The notes under the pieces are model-generated. The model worked only from the letters and a program-made list of their open reading frames with translations. It was not told the origin of the DNA and made no database searches. From NCBI RefSeq assembly GCF_035594125.1, contig NC_087168.1, forward strand, positions 11,445,650 through 11,509,649: a stretch of DNA of 64,000 nt. The letters run 5' to 3'. The position numbers and the translations under genes are program-made. Shown one piece after another: positions 1 through 40,304 of this stretch. The DNA comes from Scylla paramamosain. Lineage: Eukaryota; Arthropoda; Malacostraca; Decapoda; Portunidae. The stretch's first letter is position 1. Every line of letters starts with the position of its first letter.

Positions 1-2060
<2,060 letters not shown>

Positions 2061-2514
2061 CGGTTTTTAATAATTTAGTGTCAAATCCGCCATTTAGTGC
2101 TTATAACCTTAATTTGTGTACTTAGTAAAACAATTGTACATATAACATAATTCGCTTTATTGAGTAAGACAAAGTGTCTTATTTTTTCTTATCTCTTTAT
2201 CTGCAAATCGAACATATTCTGTCCTACATTTTTTTTTTTTCAGAGTTCACAACGATAAAAGTGGCCATACCTTCAGAAGATTTAGATGATGATAATATTT
2301 ATGTAACTAAAAAGTAGGAGAGCTACTGCTAAAGAGATTTAATTTGTCAGTTTGAATGTTTTTCCGAATTCATCATATAGGTGAAATATTGAATAATTGT
2401 GACAGCGAAGTATGAAGTGAGAGAAGTGATCTCCTGAGTATTTTCTGATTCAGGAACCATACAGTCCACTCTGGCGGTTGGCTGTCATTCAGCACGTTGT
2501 CCTCTTCCTGAAAA

Positions 2515-2908
<394 letters not shown>

Positions 2909-3779
2909 GGCTGATGTAACAAAAAATACTGAGATCAGTGTTTTTAAAGGAAATAAGGGTCGAGGCAGGGCTGAAACTAGTCTTCTGAGAAATAATTTAA
3001 ACTTTGGCTGAAGACCCTCAAGCAAACAGATCTATCGTAATGCCTCTAAACCATATAGTTATTTGCTCTTTTCACAGTCGATTACTACAATACCGTAACG
3101 TCATGCATGTCAGTTTGACCTCATAAGTAATGAAAAACTAACGCTGAGTGTCTCGTGAGTGTCTTGCAGACGGCAGTACTGCATCATCAGTCACACCAGA
3201 CTATCTGTAACAGAAAATAAATGTTTTAGTTTTTAAGAAGTCAAGTTTCATCGAAACTGCTTGAAAAATTAATTAATCAAATATGAAATAAATGATAATG
3301 CATGCTTAATTCAGTTCAGAGTTTGACATGGCTTGCCTTGTAATTTTTTCTTTCTTCCTGTTGACAGGCAAAGATATTTTACTTTCTTAAGGGAAGGCGA
3401 AGAGACAGTGCACCATCTGGTTATTCTTGTCTTTGTTTCCTCAAAAGGCGTCTGTTGAAGCAGCGGATCATAAAATTTTTGGAATTAGAGAAAAGTTCGT
3501 TTAGTGACCTATGCACCTTCCTCCCAAAGTATTGTATGTATTAGTAGTTCAAGTGCTTAACTGCTCACCCTGAAACAAGCCCAGTGTTGGGTATGGTGGA
3601 CCCCTCGTGGTCGTCATAATGGACGGAATCGACAGTTACGGTCTCTTCAATGTAGTGCGTGTAACAGATCATCTCATGTTTCTGTTAAGGCGTCACAACA
3701 TTAGTGTTAGACTTTATCTGAATGATTAAGATTTGAAAAATAAATCATAATTATCAATTAAGATGCCATGAAAATTTCT

Positions 3780-3785
3780 TTTATT
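3780..3785 (-). promoter_or_regulatory. Candidate polyadenylation signal AATAAA
   Basis: The minus strand reads AATAAA here, about 350 nt past the TAG stop of the cadherin-like gene and about 80 nt past the alternative terminal exon. The hexamer is common by chance in AT-rich DNA, so this is only a candidate. Confidence 0.3.
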
Positions 3786-3867
3786 AACTTTAATTTCAAA
3801 ACCAACCTTCATTCACTTGAGCCAACCTGCACCGCCCACTATCCAGCAGGTGAGACTGAATGAAACT

Positions 3868-3908
3868 TCAAGACAGTGACGATCTTTGCGAGGACACAAC
3901 TTCAGGAA
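3868..3908 (-). CDS. Possible alternative terminal exon of cadherin-like gene
   Basis: A strong pyrimidine tract ending TTTTCAAG precedes 3908. If exon 27 is spliced from an internal GTAAGC donor (exon end 4218, phase 1), this exon joins in frame and adds about 13 residues ending SSQRSSLS before a TGA. This would replace the tail encoded by reading through 4217-4138. Only transcript data can decide between the two ends. Confidence 0.3.
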
Positions 3909-4137
3909 CTTGAAAAAAAAGATAAAATTGAATAAGAAAAGAGTGTAAACAGAGGATTCACCATTACTCTTGGTTGTTTTTAGTTTCTTCCTACACATAC
4001 TCGTACTCGTTCAGGAAACTAACTATTAATAATGTGATTGTTAACCTTTCAATGGAAAGTAATTTTCATTAATAATGAAAGTAATCTTAATAGGTATGGA
4101 AAACAGCAACTGCAAGCAGGTCGAAATCCCTACATTA

Positions 4138-20289
<16,152 letters not shown>

Positions 20290-20429
20290 CTGTGAGGAAG
20301 GAAAATAAACTTAACATTGGTGGTAACTCATATTTACAATTGGCATCTCTTGTACAAAAATATTTCAAGAAGAAACATGAGAAAATACACTTGCTGTAAC
20401 ATTCCTGCTTTGATCAGCGGCTGTAGCAG

Positions 20430-21209
<780 letters not shown>

Positions 21210-21239
21210 AGACTTTCTTTGATATATTATATATTTTTT

Positions 21240-21241
21240 AG

Positions 21242-21330
<89 letters not shown>

Positions 21331-21432
21331 TATTATTATTATTGTTATTATTATAATTATTATTAGCAGCAGCAGTAATAACTGCAGCGGTGGCAGTAGT
21401 AACAGTAGTAGCAGCAGCTGAGAAAACAGTAA

Positions 21433-21521
<89 letters not shown>

Positions 21522-21598
21522 ATAGTAGTTAGTAGCTGTAGTAGTAGTAGCAGTAGCAGTAGTAGTAGTAATAATAGTAGTAGTAGTAGCAGCTGTAA

Positions 21599-21634
<36 letters not shown>

Positions 21635-21673
21635 CACTAGTAGTGGTACTAGTAGAAGTAGTAGTAGTAGTAG

Positions 21674-21707
<34 letters not shown>

Positions 21708-21764
21708 AGTTGCTATTGTTGTAGTTGTTGTTGTTGTAGTAGTAGCAGCAGCTGTAAAAGTAGC

Positions 21765-21812
<48 letters not shown>
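21240..21812. repeat. (TTA)n then (AGT)n/(TTG)n trinucleotide arrays
   Basis: TTA array 21240-21365 followed by interrupted AGT and TTG arrays to about 21812. It directly abuts the retrotransposon ORF and reads in frame into it. Confidence 0.95.
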
Positions 21813-21813
<1 letters not shown>

Positions 21814-23222
21814 ACAGTGCAGTGGATAGCTTCAGTGGCAGTGGAGTTATAATAACAAAGGACGGACAACGGCATCTGGGTGCTGTCATCGGAACAGAGG
21901 AGTTCAAGAAGGAGTACATAGGAGAAAAGGTGAAGGAGTGGATACATGAGGTGGAAGTCCTGTCTGACATGGCCAGGACTGAGCCTCATGCAGCCTACTC
22001 TGCCTACACCCACGGCTTGCAGCATCGATGGAGATTCGCCATGCGCACCATCCCAGGCATCAGCCCTCTCCTTGCACCACTGGAGGTCTCGATAAGGAAC
22101 ACCTTCCTCCCAGCGTTACTGAGATACCACACCATCGGAGATGGGGAAAGGGCGCTGCTCGAACTTCCACCAAGACTGGGCGGGATGGGAATCACCTCCC
22201 CTGAGAAGTTGGCGACTGTGGAGAACCTCAACTCCCTCAAGCTCACCAGGTCCCTCACAGAGAAGATCATTGCTCAGGACGCACATGGTGAAATAGCCCA
22301 AAGTGCAGTCACTGAGCAAGGACGAATTATATCTAGAGATAGGCAACAACATCAACGAAACTGTCTCGAAGACCTGATAAACATCCTGCCTGCAACCACA
22401 GTGAGAAAAATCCTCACTGCACAGGAAACGGGAGCCTCTAACTGGCTAACGTCACTGCCCATCAGAGCGAAGGGCTTCAGCCTCAACAAACAAGAATTTG
22501 TCGACGCCATTGCTCTGAGGTACGGCTGGCCGATGGAAGGACTCCCCAGTACTTGTGTGTGTGGCTCCCCCAATGACGTCAACCACACCATGACGTGCTA
22601 AAAGGGGGGATTCGTATGTATCAGGCACGATGAGGCGAGAGATCTGACCGCCAGCATGCTCAGGGAGGTGTGCCACGATGTCTCCACTGAACCAACCCTC
22701 CTGCCGCTAGACGGCGAGCACCTGCGCTACAGAACAGCCAACACCACCAACGAGGCTCGAGTCGACGTCAGTGCACGAGGGTTCTGGACAAGGGGACAGA
22801 AAGCATTCATGGACATACGGATCTTTGACCCGATGGCCGCCTGTCACCACGAACTCTCCCTGGAGGCCGCCCACCGCAAGAATGAGCAGGAGAAGATCCG
22901 AGCGTATGGGGAGAGAATCCAACACGTTGACCAGGGCAGCTTCACACCTCTGGTCTTCACCACATCTGGCGGGATGGGCTCCAAGGCTCAGTGCTTCTAC
23001 TCAAGACTAGCCGACCTAATGGCAGAAAAGAAGCACCAGCCAAGGAGCCATGTCGTCGCATGGATGAGGTGCCGTCTCTCATTCTCCCTCCTCAGATCTG
23101 CCCTCCTGTGTCTCAGGGGGACAAGGCATTCCACTCCCATACCTGCAGACTTAGGAGGCCTCGACTGCGAGGCTACAGTGGTGGAGAGTGGTATAAGAGT
23201 AGATAGAGTAGAGGTAGAATGA
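21813..23222 (+). pseudogene. Retrotransposon pol C-terminal ORF, one in-frame stop
   Basis: One frame stays open for 470 codons except for a TAA at 22599-22601. It shows TEPHAAYSAYTHGLQHRW and LPPRLGGMGITSP (post-RT connector), then CVCGSPNDVNHTMTC (C-x-C...H-x3-C knuckle) just before the stop. After the stop come RHDEARDLT, ARVDVSARGFW and AFMDIRIFDP (candidate nuclease acidic residues), then WMRCRLSFSLLRSALLCLRG. The 5' part with the polymerase active site is missing, so the copy cannot be autonomous. Only one disabling change in this length suggests a fairly recent insertion. Confidence 0.75.
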
Positions 23223-23369
23223 ATTTATAGTTAACAACTAATGTGTATATTATAGAGTATTAGATATGGTTGGATGCCACAGTCATTAGCGGGAGCTGGG
23301 GCTAATGACCTCCAAGTAATGGAGCCCCTAATTGACACATCAATAAACATGGGGTGGAGGTATTATTAA
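21813..23369 (+). mobile_element. 5'-truncated non-LTR retrotransposon with RLE-like endonuclease domain
   Basis: Begins near FSGSGVIITKDGQRHLGAVI, which resembles the segment after the reverse transcriptase active site. It continues with the connector and C-terminal domains and a short 3' UTR. Trinucleotide repeats border both sides: (AGT)n on the left, and (AGT)n then (AGC)n at 23370-23413 on the right. No poly(A) tail is seen. The C-terminal arrangement (cysteine-histidine knuckle, then R-H-D-E, then a D...D-I-R nuclease-like core) is that of LINEs with restriction-like endonucleases such as the R2/R4 groups. This assignment is by motif only. Confidence 0.75.
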
Positions 23370-23383
23370 GTAGTAGTAGTAGT

Positions 23384-23413
<30 letters not shown>
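23370..23413. repeat. (AGT)n-(AGC)n array at retroelement 3' junction
   Basis: Begins immediately after ATTATTA at the end of the retroelement 3' UTR. Confidence 0.92.
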
Positions 23414-23415
<2 letters not shown>

Positions 23416-23704
23416 TGCTATCAAAGTCCTGGACACTTTCCAAGAGACGGAGCACAGTATATATTTGTTACTGACGGAATTCGTGTACTTCACGCTAAGT
23501 AAATAATTGAGTACGTCCTTTGATAACTCGACAAATTGTAGCGTTCTTTATTCCCTCGTTCTGTCACATCCCAAGTACAAAATTTCGTACGTGTTCATGT
23601 TGATGCTCAAGATTTTCACTAATGACCGCTTCTGTCCATCTCACTGCAGACAGAAACACAAAAAGGTTCACGTGAAAATTCCAGTTCCTGTTTTTTTTTT
23701 GCCC

Positions 23705-23708
<4 letters not shown>

Positions 23709-23768
<60 letters not shown>
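23709..23768. repeat. (GA)n array
   Basis: About 60 bp of GA. Confidence 0.93.
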
Positions 23769-23770
<2 letters not shown>

Positions 23771-24091
23771 GGAGGGAGAGCTCGCCTGACTGATGGACGT
23801 CGTTAGCGCCCTTCCAGTGTGGTGGAAAAGCTGCCTTGGCCGCGACCTGGATAAACAGCCAAGGATTAACAGACACCATTGTAAGACTGACGAGAGGCTC
23901 CATACATCGACTCCCTCTTTCGTGTACACACATTAAATAACCATTCCCCTGGATTCCGTCGGTTTCAGGCAATAGTTTATGCTGTCAGTTTTTCGTCTGG
24001 GTGATCTTAGAGGAGATGCAAACTCCCTCCATGCTGCTGTTTTTTGTGTGTATATGAACCACCAGGCACCACCTACTACCACATTGCTTAG

Positions 24092-24240
24092 GGCAGTATT
24101 TCCTAACATGGGAGAAATTTTACTCTACGGGGAAATTTTTAGCATTCCAGGGGGAAATCTAATGAGGGAGATAAAAAGTTACTAGTTACGTATTGGCTGG
24201 CAGGAAGAATCTAGAATGTGACGGTTTACTTTTTTTCAAG
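24092..24240. mobile_element. Possible hAT-like transposon end
   Basis: CAGTATTTCCTAACATGGG resembles the CAG-T-x-T-T-C-C-x-A-A-C start of hAT terminal repeats, followed by G-rich AAATTTT blocks. The matching opposite end was not found, so this is weak. Confidence 0.25.
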
Positions 24241-24605
24241 TACTGTATAAAATACAAATCAATTGTTTATGCTACGATTGGCTTTAGTAGTGACTTTCTA
24301 CGGTATTTTGGTCAAAATGCCGTAGTTTTATGGTCACAATATGATAATTTTGTGTTCTGAACCTGGCAACCCTGGTATAGCTAGGGCGGTTAATGGGTAG
24401 GACAGTGACTTCAGTTGTAGCTGCACGACACATCAGCTGACACCCGCTGTTGTTGTTCCACTGTCTCCACCTTTGCGTACTTGTTTGCCTCACCTGAACG
24501 AGGTGAGGGATATCAATAGTTTTGTTTTCATATTGTGTACTGTAGGTATTCTTCAGAATGTGACGTTCTTGTCTGCTAATTATTCATTGTCGTGACTATC
24601 AGTGC

Positions 24606-24629
24606 ATTGGGGCTATTTATAGCCCCAAT
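24606..24629. repeat. Perfect 11-bp palindrome with 2-nt centre
   Basis: ATTGGGGCTAT, TT, then its exact reverse complement. Confidence 0.9.
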
Positions 24630-25375
24630 CGTGTATGACTGGGGTTGCCAGTGCTTGATGGTTATTTATAGCATTTTGAAAGTCGCTTATAACGTTTTTC
24701 TTTGTCTAGATTTGGTCCAAGTCTTCTCGTTTATGGACACACATGTTAAGTAATTATTTTATTACATTTGAATTAGTCCTCTAGCCTTTGCAGGATATTT
24801 ATCAGAAAATTTTGGTGTCTGTCATTGAGGAATAAATTTGTTACATGGTTATTATGTGTACATCATTTACATGGAAATTACGTTAGATAATAAATAAAAG
24901 AATATATATAAAACTAGTTACAGCCTCGAGATAATAAAAGACAAACAAAATTTTCGAAAGCTTGTTGGGTTATTTAATCAATTTGTTACAAACATGAAAA
25001 ACACACAAATTTATTAACTAGAATGCTGAGTGGCAAATAATGAGACGTTACAGCTACCAATCTATGGTAACCAAATGCACGGGTATATAAGTTCTGAATT
25101 ATGTAATATAATGGCTTACAAGTTTGGCAAATTTTTACATGCTGGCATCATAGATCGGTTTCCTGTGGGATGGAAAGAACGGGTCAGAATTGATGTAAGG
25201 AATGCTAACCATGATAAGGAAACAAGGAAGATGCAAGAGTGCCTTATTAAGCGGAGGGTTTGCCCTGCTTCCCTCATTCACACAACTCCCGCTGTCCACA
25301 TTACTTTGGTTCAAAAGGCCAATTCTTCGCACCAAAGCTGCGGTTTCGCCCAGTGATGTTTTCCTTTCGCAGTAA
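24630..25375. other. Unrecognised stretch with a 108-codon ORF
   Basis: An ORF at 25030-25356 (MANNETLQLPIYGNQM...) has no family features I know and no splice or start context beyond a plain ATG. Probably chance or a decayed element. Confidence 0.3.
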
Positions 25376-25500
25376 TGTTTTCCATCCTCTCTTGCCTAAA
25401 CCCTCGGAAGGCTTATGGATCTGATGGGGTCCCTACTATTGTTCTCTGAAAATGTGCCTCCGTGTTTGCACCTTGCCTAGTCAAACTCTTTCTAACGCAT
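25376..25500 (+). mobile_element. Short fragment of the Jockey-like LINE family
   Basis: Reads LNPRKAYGSDGVPTIVL, a stop, then KCASVFAPCLVK. The minus-strand element at 40305-42960 has the near-identical LNPRKAYGPDGIPPIVL and SVLAPCLVNSF. The fragment is bounded on the right by a CT array. Confidence 0.85.
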
Positions 25501-25517
25501 AATATTTTGTCATGATT

Positions 25518-25643
<126 letters not shown>

Positions 25644-26131
25644 GAACAGCGTGCGCATATTACAGTCACTGCCACACAGAAAGAGATAACTGTCAAGCAT
25701 AATTCAATGTGTCGTCCTCGTTTTCTCAGAGATGAGCCTGGAGCCTAGTGTGCTCTTGCTTTGTCAGTCCTCACCTTCCCAACAGCATGAGCACACCAGG
25801 TCTGCTTTACTACACTATATCATTATTTTTTTCAACTTGTTTTTGCCTCTCAGTGCCTACAAATATCTTTTACCATATATCTTTATTGTCTACACATTTC
25901 TATTTTTTTCATTACTATTCCAGTGTTGTGCCTCACCATATATATCTTTATTTTGTTTTACTCATGTTACTGTACCCCTTATGGGTTAATGTCTTTTAGC
26001 TTTTTTTTATGTTTATACGTATTTTGGATAAGTTTATTAATTTTTTCTACCCTGAATATGCCTTCTGATAATGTCAAACGATGCGCAATTAATAAGTGAA
26101 GAAAGAAACTTCGGTGTATCCTTGCTCACTT

Positions 26132-26256
<125 letters not shown>

Positions 26257-26273
26257 CTTTATTTTTTTTTTGG

Positions 26274-30864
<4,591 letters not shown>

Positions 30865-31184
30865 GGTCACTACTATATTAACAACAAAGGCGATGGTAAT
30901 ACACTAATAAAAGTGGAAAATAAATAAATAAATAAATAAACAAGGGGCAGAGAAGACAATGTGAATTTTTTAGTTGTAAAAAATAATAATAACTGAGAAG
31001 ACGTGCCCGAATCAAGTAATTAAAGAAAACGAGACAACCTTGGGTGGAGCTGATGCTATATCTCTGTCATCACTATCGATGGAGGCAATGTCCGCTGCTG
31101 AGGAAAAGCCGTGTTTTTTGTCAGTAAAATAATTCGCGTCAAAGGGAATTTATTGGGGATGGTCCTGACGTTAAAAGATGTTTG

Positions 31185-31645
31185 CCTTATAACGATGACC
31201 CAAGAATTATTAGCTTTCCTTCTCTTGTCTTGCCTCTCCTTTGTCTACAGTCTTTTCTTTCCCTTTCCTTGTGGGTTATTACTTTTCCTTACCTCCCTTT
31301 TACTTCACTGCATCCTTCCCTTATTGGTTTACGTTTTTTTTCTTTTCCTTTGTCTCACTGCCTCGTTTTTTCGTCTTCTTGGTGATTAATACAGTTCACC
31401 ACTTCCTCTTTTCTTTGAGCTTACTTTTTTCCTTCTTTTACCTCTTTTCTCCTTTTTCTTAGTTGTTTTAACGATTTCCTTACTTTCCTTCTTTCTTCTC
31501 ATCAACAAGCTTCCCTCATTCGTCCGTGCAACTCCTTCCCCCACACAGAATGGCATCATTTCCTCCTGCCTTGCCTTCCCTACACCTCCGGCTCCCAACT
31601 TTTACTCCTTTACTTCATTCCTGTTAAAACTTTATCCCTTCATCC
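31185..31645. other. Polypyrimidine-biased tract
   Basis: Strong C/T bias on the plus strand without a fixed repeat unit. All three frames stay open because stop codons need A or G. Confidence 0.7.
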
Positions 31646-31689
31646 CTCATCATCGCAGGCAGTCCACCGTGTCCTTAGCGCCTCGGGGT

Positions 31690-31850
31690 TCTAGACAGAT
31701 AAGTGTTTTTTTTTTTTTTTTGGATAGATAGATAGATAGATAGATAGATAACTTTATTGTCAAGATGCAGCATAATAAGCTTACAAATTGAAATTTGCTT
31801 TGGCCAGAGCTCCGGAGGGGAGGGTGACTAAATTCAGTACTCATGATATA
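31690..31850 (-). mobile_element. Possible SINE/LINE 3' end with (GATA)n tail
   Basis: A T-run and (GATA)n at 31725-31750 precede ACTTTATTGTCAAGATGCAG. A tetranucleotide tail next to an ACTTTATT block is common at 3' ends of RTE-type elements and their SINEs. No body could be aligned. Confidence 0.3.
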
Positions 31851-32007
31851 GTGTTGGTGTGTTTCTTATTTGTCTATTCTTTTTTTCCATTACGTAGTTA
31901 CCGGAAGTACTGATGCCACACTGTACAAAACATTTCAGACAAAAAAAATCTATCTATCTTCCGGACCAGCAATTCCACACAGGATGGCTCAGACAAGGCA
32001 CTACACA

Positions 32008-32027
32008 CTCACACACACACACACACT

Positions 32028-32058
<31 letters not shown>

Positions 32059-32160
32059 CATTTGCGCCCTTAACTCTGCCAGCAAAAAATAAGTACATAA
32101 GTAAATAAATAAATGAACAAATAAATAAATAAAAATAGATAAATAAGTACATAAATACAT
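32008..32160. repeat. (AC)n and (AAAT)n arrays
   Basis: AC to 32056, then TAAA/TAAG-type repeats to about 32160. Confidence 0.85.
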
Positions 32161-32471
32161 CATCAGACAACTATCCCCAGCTACCACATCCTCAGTTCCT
32201 AATCTTTCCGGGACCATCAATAAAATGGTGTTCATTGGCCCTTATATCGGTTTCTCTTCCATTTATAGACATGAAATTCACTGGATTCTGTGACATCATT
32301 ACTTGGGGCAGCTACACATGAGGAAACTGGAGTATTCGTTTTGCACAGTTAGATTTGGTGATGAGAAAGAGCCTGCTGGTTGGATTTCACATGTCAGACT
32401 CTAAATTGGTCCGATATCAAGCAAGGAATAAAAATATTTAAAGCTAGAAAGCCGTAATAGCTACCTCTTCA

Positions 32472-32590
<119 letters not shown>

Positions 32591-32799
32591 CTTGTCATTC
32601 ATGCTGTTGTTGGTGAAGACGTTGCTGGACTCTCAGACATGTGTGAAGGATCTAAGTCTCATTATAAAGGTTACATTGTTATTCCTCCATCTCTAACCTC
32701 TTGATTGTTTTGCATCGTGTATAGTTTTTTTTTTTTTTCAGTAACAATCCCGCAGTATTCTTCGAGACTCAAATGGTGCGCGGTCTTTGTGTTTTCAAG

Positions 32800-33300
32800 G
32801 TAGGATGCACGTCATTTTTTTTTTTTTTATGTATCCCTTTCGCTCCTCGATCACATATTCGATGCTTCCTTACCTACTTTGTATTTCGTCCCTTCTCATT
32901 ATTCTCCCTCGTCCTTCTGCTTCTTGTCTTTGCCGTGTGCTTTTCATTCTGCTATTTCTCCTTTTCTTTATTGTCTCTTCGTCATCTTTCTTCTTTTCCC
33001 GAGCAGTATTTCTCATCCTACTTTGCCTCATTTTTCATCCTCTTTTCCTCCTCCTCCTCCTCCTCCTCCTCCTCCTCCTCCTCCTGCTCTTTGTTCTTCA
33101 ACTCCTCCTCGTATATCTTCTCTCTCCTTTTCCTTTTACAGTTTTATCAATCCTGTTTACATATCACACGAATTTCTCTGTCCCTTTGTCTCCACCTTTT
33201 CTTTTGTGTTCTATCAACCCCCCTAATCCTTTCTATACTAAAACTTTTCTTATAATACAACATACTATTTCCTTTTAGAATCCTTTAAGAATTAATTTGC
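32800..33300. other. Polypyrimidine-biased tract with (CTC)n
   Basis: C/T-rich on the plus strand, including (TCC)n at 33048-33085. Overlapping ORFs in all three plus frames are compositional artefacts. Confidence 0.7.
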
Positions 33301-36857
<3,557 letters not shown>

Positions 36858-36875
36858 AATAAATAATAATAATAA

Positions 36876-36922
<47 letters not shown>

Positions 36923-36924
36923 AT
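36858..36924. repeat. (AAAT)n array
   Basis: ATAATAATAAT, then AAAT repeats. Confidence 0.93.
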
Positions 36925-37267
36925 GAGACCCATAATAATTAGCGTGCCTTTTACCTGAGTATGACGGTTCGAGTACTGTTTGAAAGGAAAATAATTACAT
37001 AGATAAAAACAAAATCCATAAGTAAAACAACCATGCCTTGTGCTGCCAGTGATGTGTGCAGTGACGTGGTGTTAGTGCGTGTTCGAGTGGCTGAGAGTGC
37101 AGAAGGAAGTACTCAGGCTCACTGCCACCTCAGAGCACATCACGAACACCTCACACACACAATGTTACAGTGAACAGAATCATGTATTCAGGCTGATGGT
37201 GACCTTTCCAAAATCCATGTTTGTTATGAAGTGTATAAAGTCACTAAGACTACAAGAGAGTACTCAC

Positions 37268-37316
37268 CCATCCAGGTGCTGTTGGTGATAATCTGCAGTA
37301 TCCTGGCGGGGTCCAT
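37268..37316 (-). CDS. Candidate 5' coding exon (start codon plus donor)
   Basis: On the minus strand CTCGCCATGG gives a good Kozak context, followed by MDPARILQIITNSTWM and the donor ATGG|GTGAGTA. It ends in phase 1, which is the phase needed to enter the first cadherin-like exon at 20289. No signal peptide is apparent in these 16 residues. It may belong to the cadherin transcript or to something else, or be chance. Confidence 0.3.
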
Positions 37317-38151
37317 GGCGAGGGTCGAGTGAAGGAGGCAGTGAGGGGCAGGTGGCCTGGACGGCACGGGCGTGGATCCTCGCTATGCTGACGAGTGTTC
37401 ACGCGGTTTCGATATTCTTTTAAACGTTACGCCGACAAAATGTATTACTCTCTTACTTTCTCTGCTCTGTAAAATAATTGCACCGTTTCTTTATAAATTC
37501 CATCCAGGTAAATCATGTACATCAAGGTTCCTCCATGGTTTCACTTAAAATATTCTCCAATCTCCCTATGATATAATCCGAACTTTATCCAGTTTATCAT
37601 GGGGCGAATAGTTTTTGGGAAAATCTCGTAGGTGGGATATTTGGTTGGGATATTTATCTGGGGAAATTTGCGGTATTCAGGTTGAACGATTGCGTTGATT
37701 TGTTTAACCAAATGTATGTGTTCTGCGCTGCGATGTCACCAAGAAATCACACCTCGACATCTAACTCTGATGCACGATGCCTCACATCCAGCATTACTCA
37801 TTTCTCGCCTCTCCTCGCTCCTCTGCACCCTCATAACCTCTTCACTTGCATCCCATAATCCGATCCTCCCCAGTCACCCGTCCCCACACCTCAAGCCTAC
37901 GCCATCAATCACTGCCTCGCCCTCTCCGCCACCACTTCCTCCCTCCCGCCCTCCTTCCCTCCCGCCCGCCCTCCCTCTCTCCCTTTGCCTGCCTCCTGAA
38001 GGGTCTCCCAAGTTATCCTTTATAAGAAAAACGACCCACCAGTTACACCCGTCTCTTCCAGCCATCACCCCCGGCGTCTGGCGTAACCGTCTCCCTTTCC
38101 CTTCCCTAGATATTTGAGGCTCAAGATGCTCTTGGTGTTGTACTTTTGGTT

Positions 38152-38310
<159 letters not shown>

Positions 38311-38884
38311 CGCCTCTTACCACGCCTGTTTTTCATAAAAAAAATATAATTTTGCTCCCAAGGATGAATTTTCATATAAAGCATTCCAATCACTATTTGA
38401 CGATAGGACATTGCGTTCAAAACTAGAATGTAGTCTTAGTTTTGAATAACAGTGCAAGTGTAAGATAAGCGAGGAATGTTAATGCGCTATAAACAAAAAC
38501 ATAAGACAAGTCGAGTAGTTTCAGTTTCCCAAAAATGTCTATTTGCATTTTTTATTTAAATGTATTTTCTCTCTGTATTTGTATTTCTTGCCAATTACTC
38601 GACTTACGAGTACAGTGTTCTTTACGGCGCTGTCTTCCAACGAGAAAACCTAGTGCCTTCACCTTGTTAAGAGCTCCCTAATTGAATTCATGTGTTTTAA
38701 TTTACGTTCCTATCTCAGTGCTTACCTTCAGTAATTTTTCTCAGCTCCAGATAGCCGACCTCCTCCGGCCCCACCAGGGAACAGAAAGAACCCAGCAGAC
38801 CGCACCCGTAATACCAGAACACCCGAGCCATTTATCCTTAAATTACGCCGTTAAGTCAGAGAACAAAACTTTCAGACACGAGAA

Positions 38885-38889
<5 letters not shown>
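38311..38889. other. Unique non-coding sequence
   Basis: Nothing recognised. Confidence 0.5.
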
Positions 38890-39415
<526 letters not shown>

Positions 39416-40076
39416 CAGTCCTGGAGTTAAACAAGGACTTCAATCAGCCGATGTGTCCTTGTCTCTCTTCCCGCCACTCGTTCACCTCGCCACGTGCAGC
39501 CACAACATGAAAGCGGCTTCGGTGCTCACACTGGCATGCAAAATTGTCTCTTGGCGTGTGGAAGAAACTGGGATGGGATGGAGAGTGTTCCTACATGGCC
39601 CTGAGAAAATGTAAAAACAAAGGAAGGAAAGATAAAAGAAAAAAGAAACAGACTACATATGGAAGAAAGGACTAAAGTCACATTTTTTTTTTTTTCAACC
39701 TAGAGTTTATTAGATGGAAGTTCTGGTGGATCCGATGGACCCCTCCTTGCGGTTAGACTTCTTCCCTTTCTCTCGTATTTCCTTGTCATTGTTTGTAAAC
39801 GTGGTAGTTAAATTTGAATATGATTAGAATTAATCATGTTAGATAACGAAACTGCTCTTCGAGGCGTGAAATGTAACAAGGCTAATGAGGGGCTGTTAGT
39901 GATGGTGGCTGGACTGTCTCTATGTCGTGTACCTCTTTTTCTTGGCACAACGCTTTTTTTTATTTTTTTTATTTTTTTTATTTGAGGAGCTTAAGTGGAG
40001 TTGTATATTGCGTTCGAATATACGTATACTTTTGAAACCCTACTTGACGATGTTCATTTATGAAAAGAAAAAAAAA

Positions 40077-40077
<1 letters not shown>

Positions 40078-40166
<89 letters not shown>

Positions 40167-40170
40167 AGAG
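40078..40170. repeat. (GA)n array
   Basis: About 90 bp of GA. Confidence 0.95.
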
Positions 40171-40304
40171 ATAGCACAAAGCTGTGTCCAGGTAGACATG
40201 AGAATATTAGTATTATCATATTTAATTTTTACATGTTTCACTTGTGAAAATTAAGTTAAAGATGTGTATTAGAAAAGACATATGTAAAAGAAGAGATCAT
40301 CTCG

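Noticed and set aside
24092..25400. Complete hAT transposon starting at the CAGTATTTCC motif
   Set aside because: No matching inverted end, target duplication or transposase was found.
32773..33278. Three overlapping plus-strand ORFs of 115-163 codons
   Set aside because: Open only because the tract is almost pure C/T; low-complexity products and no splice or start context.
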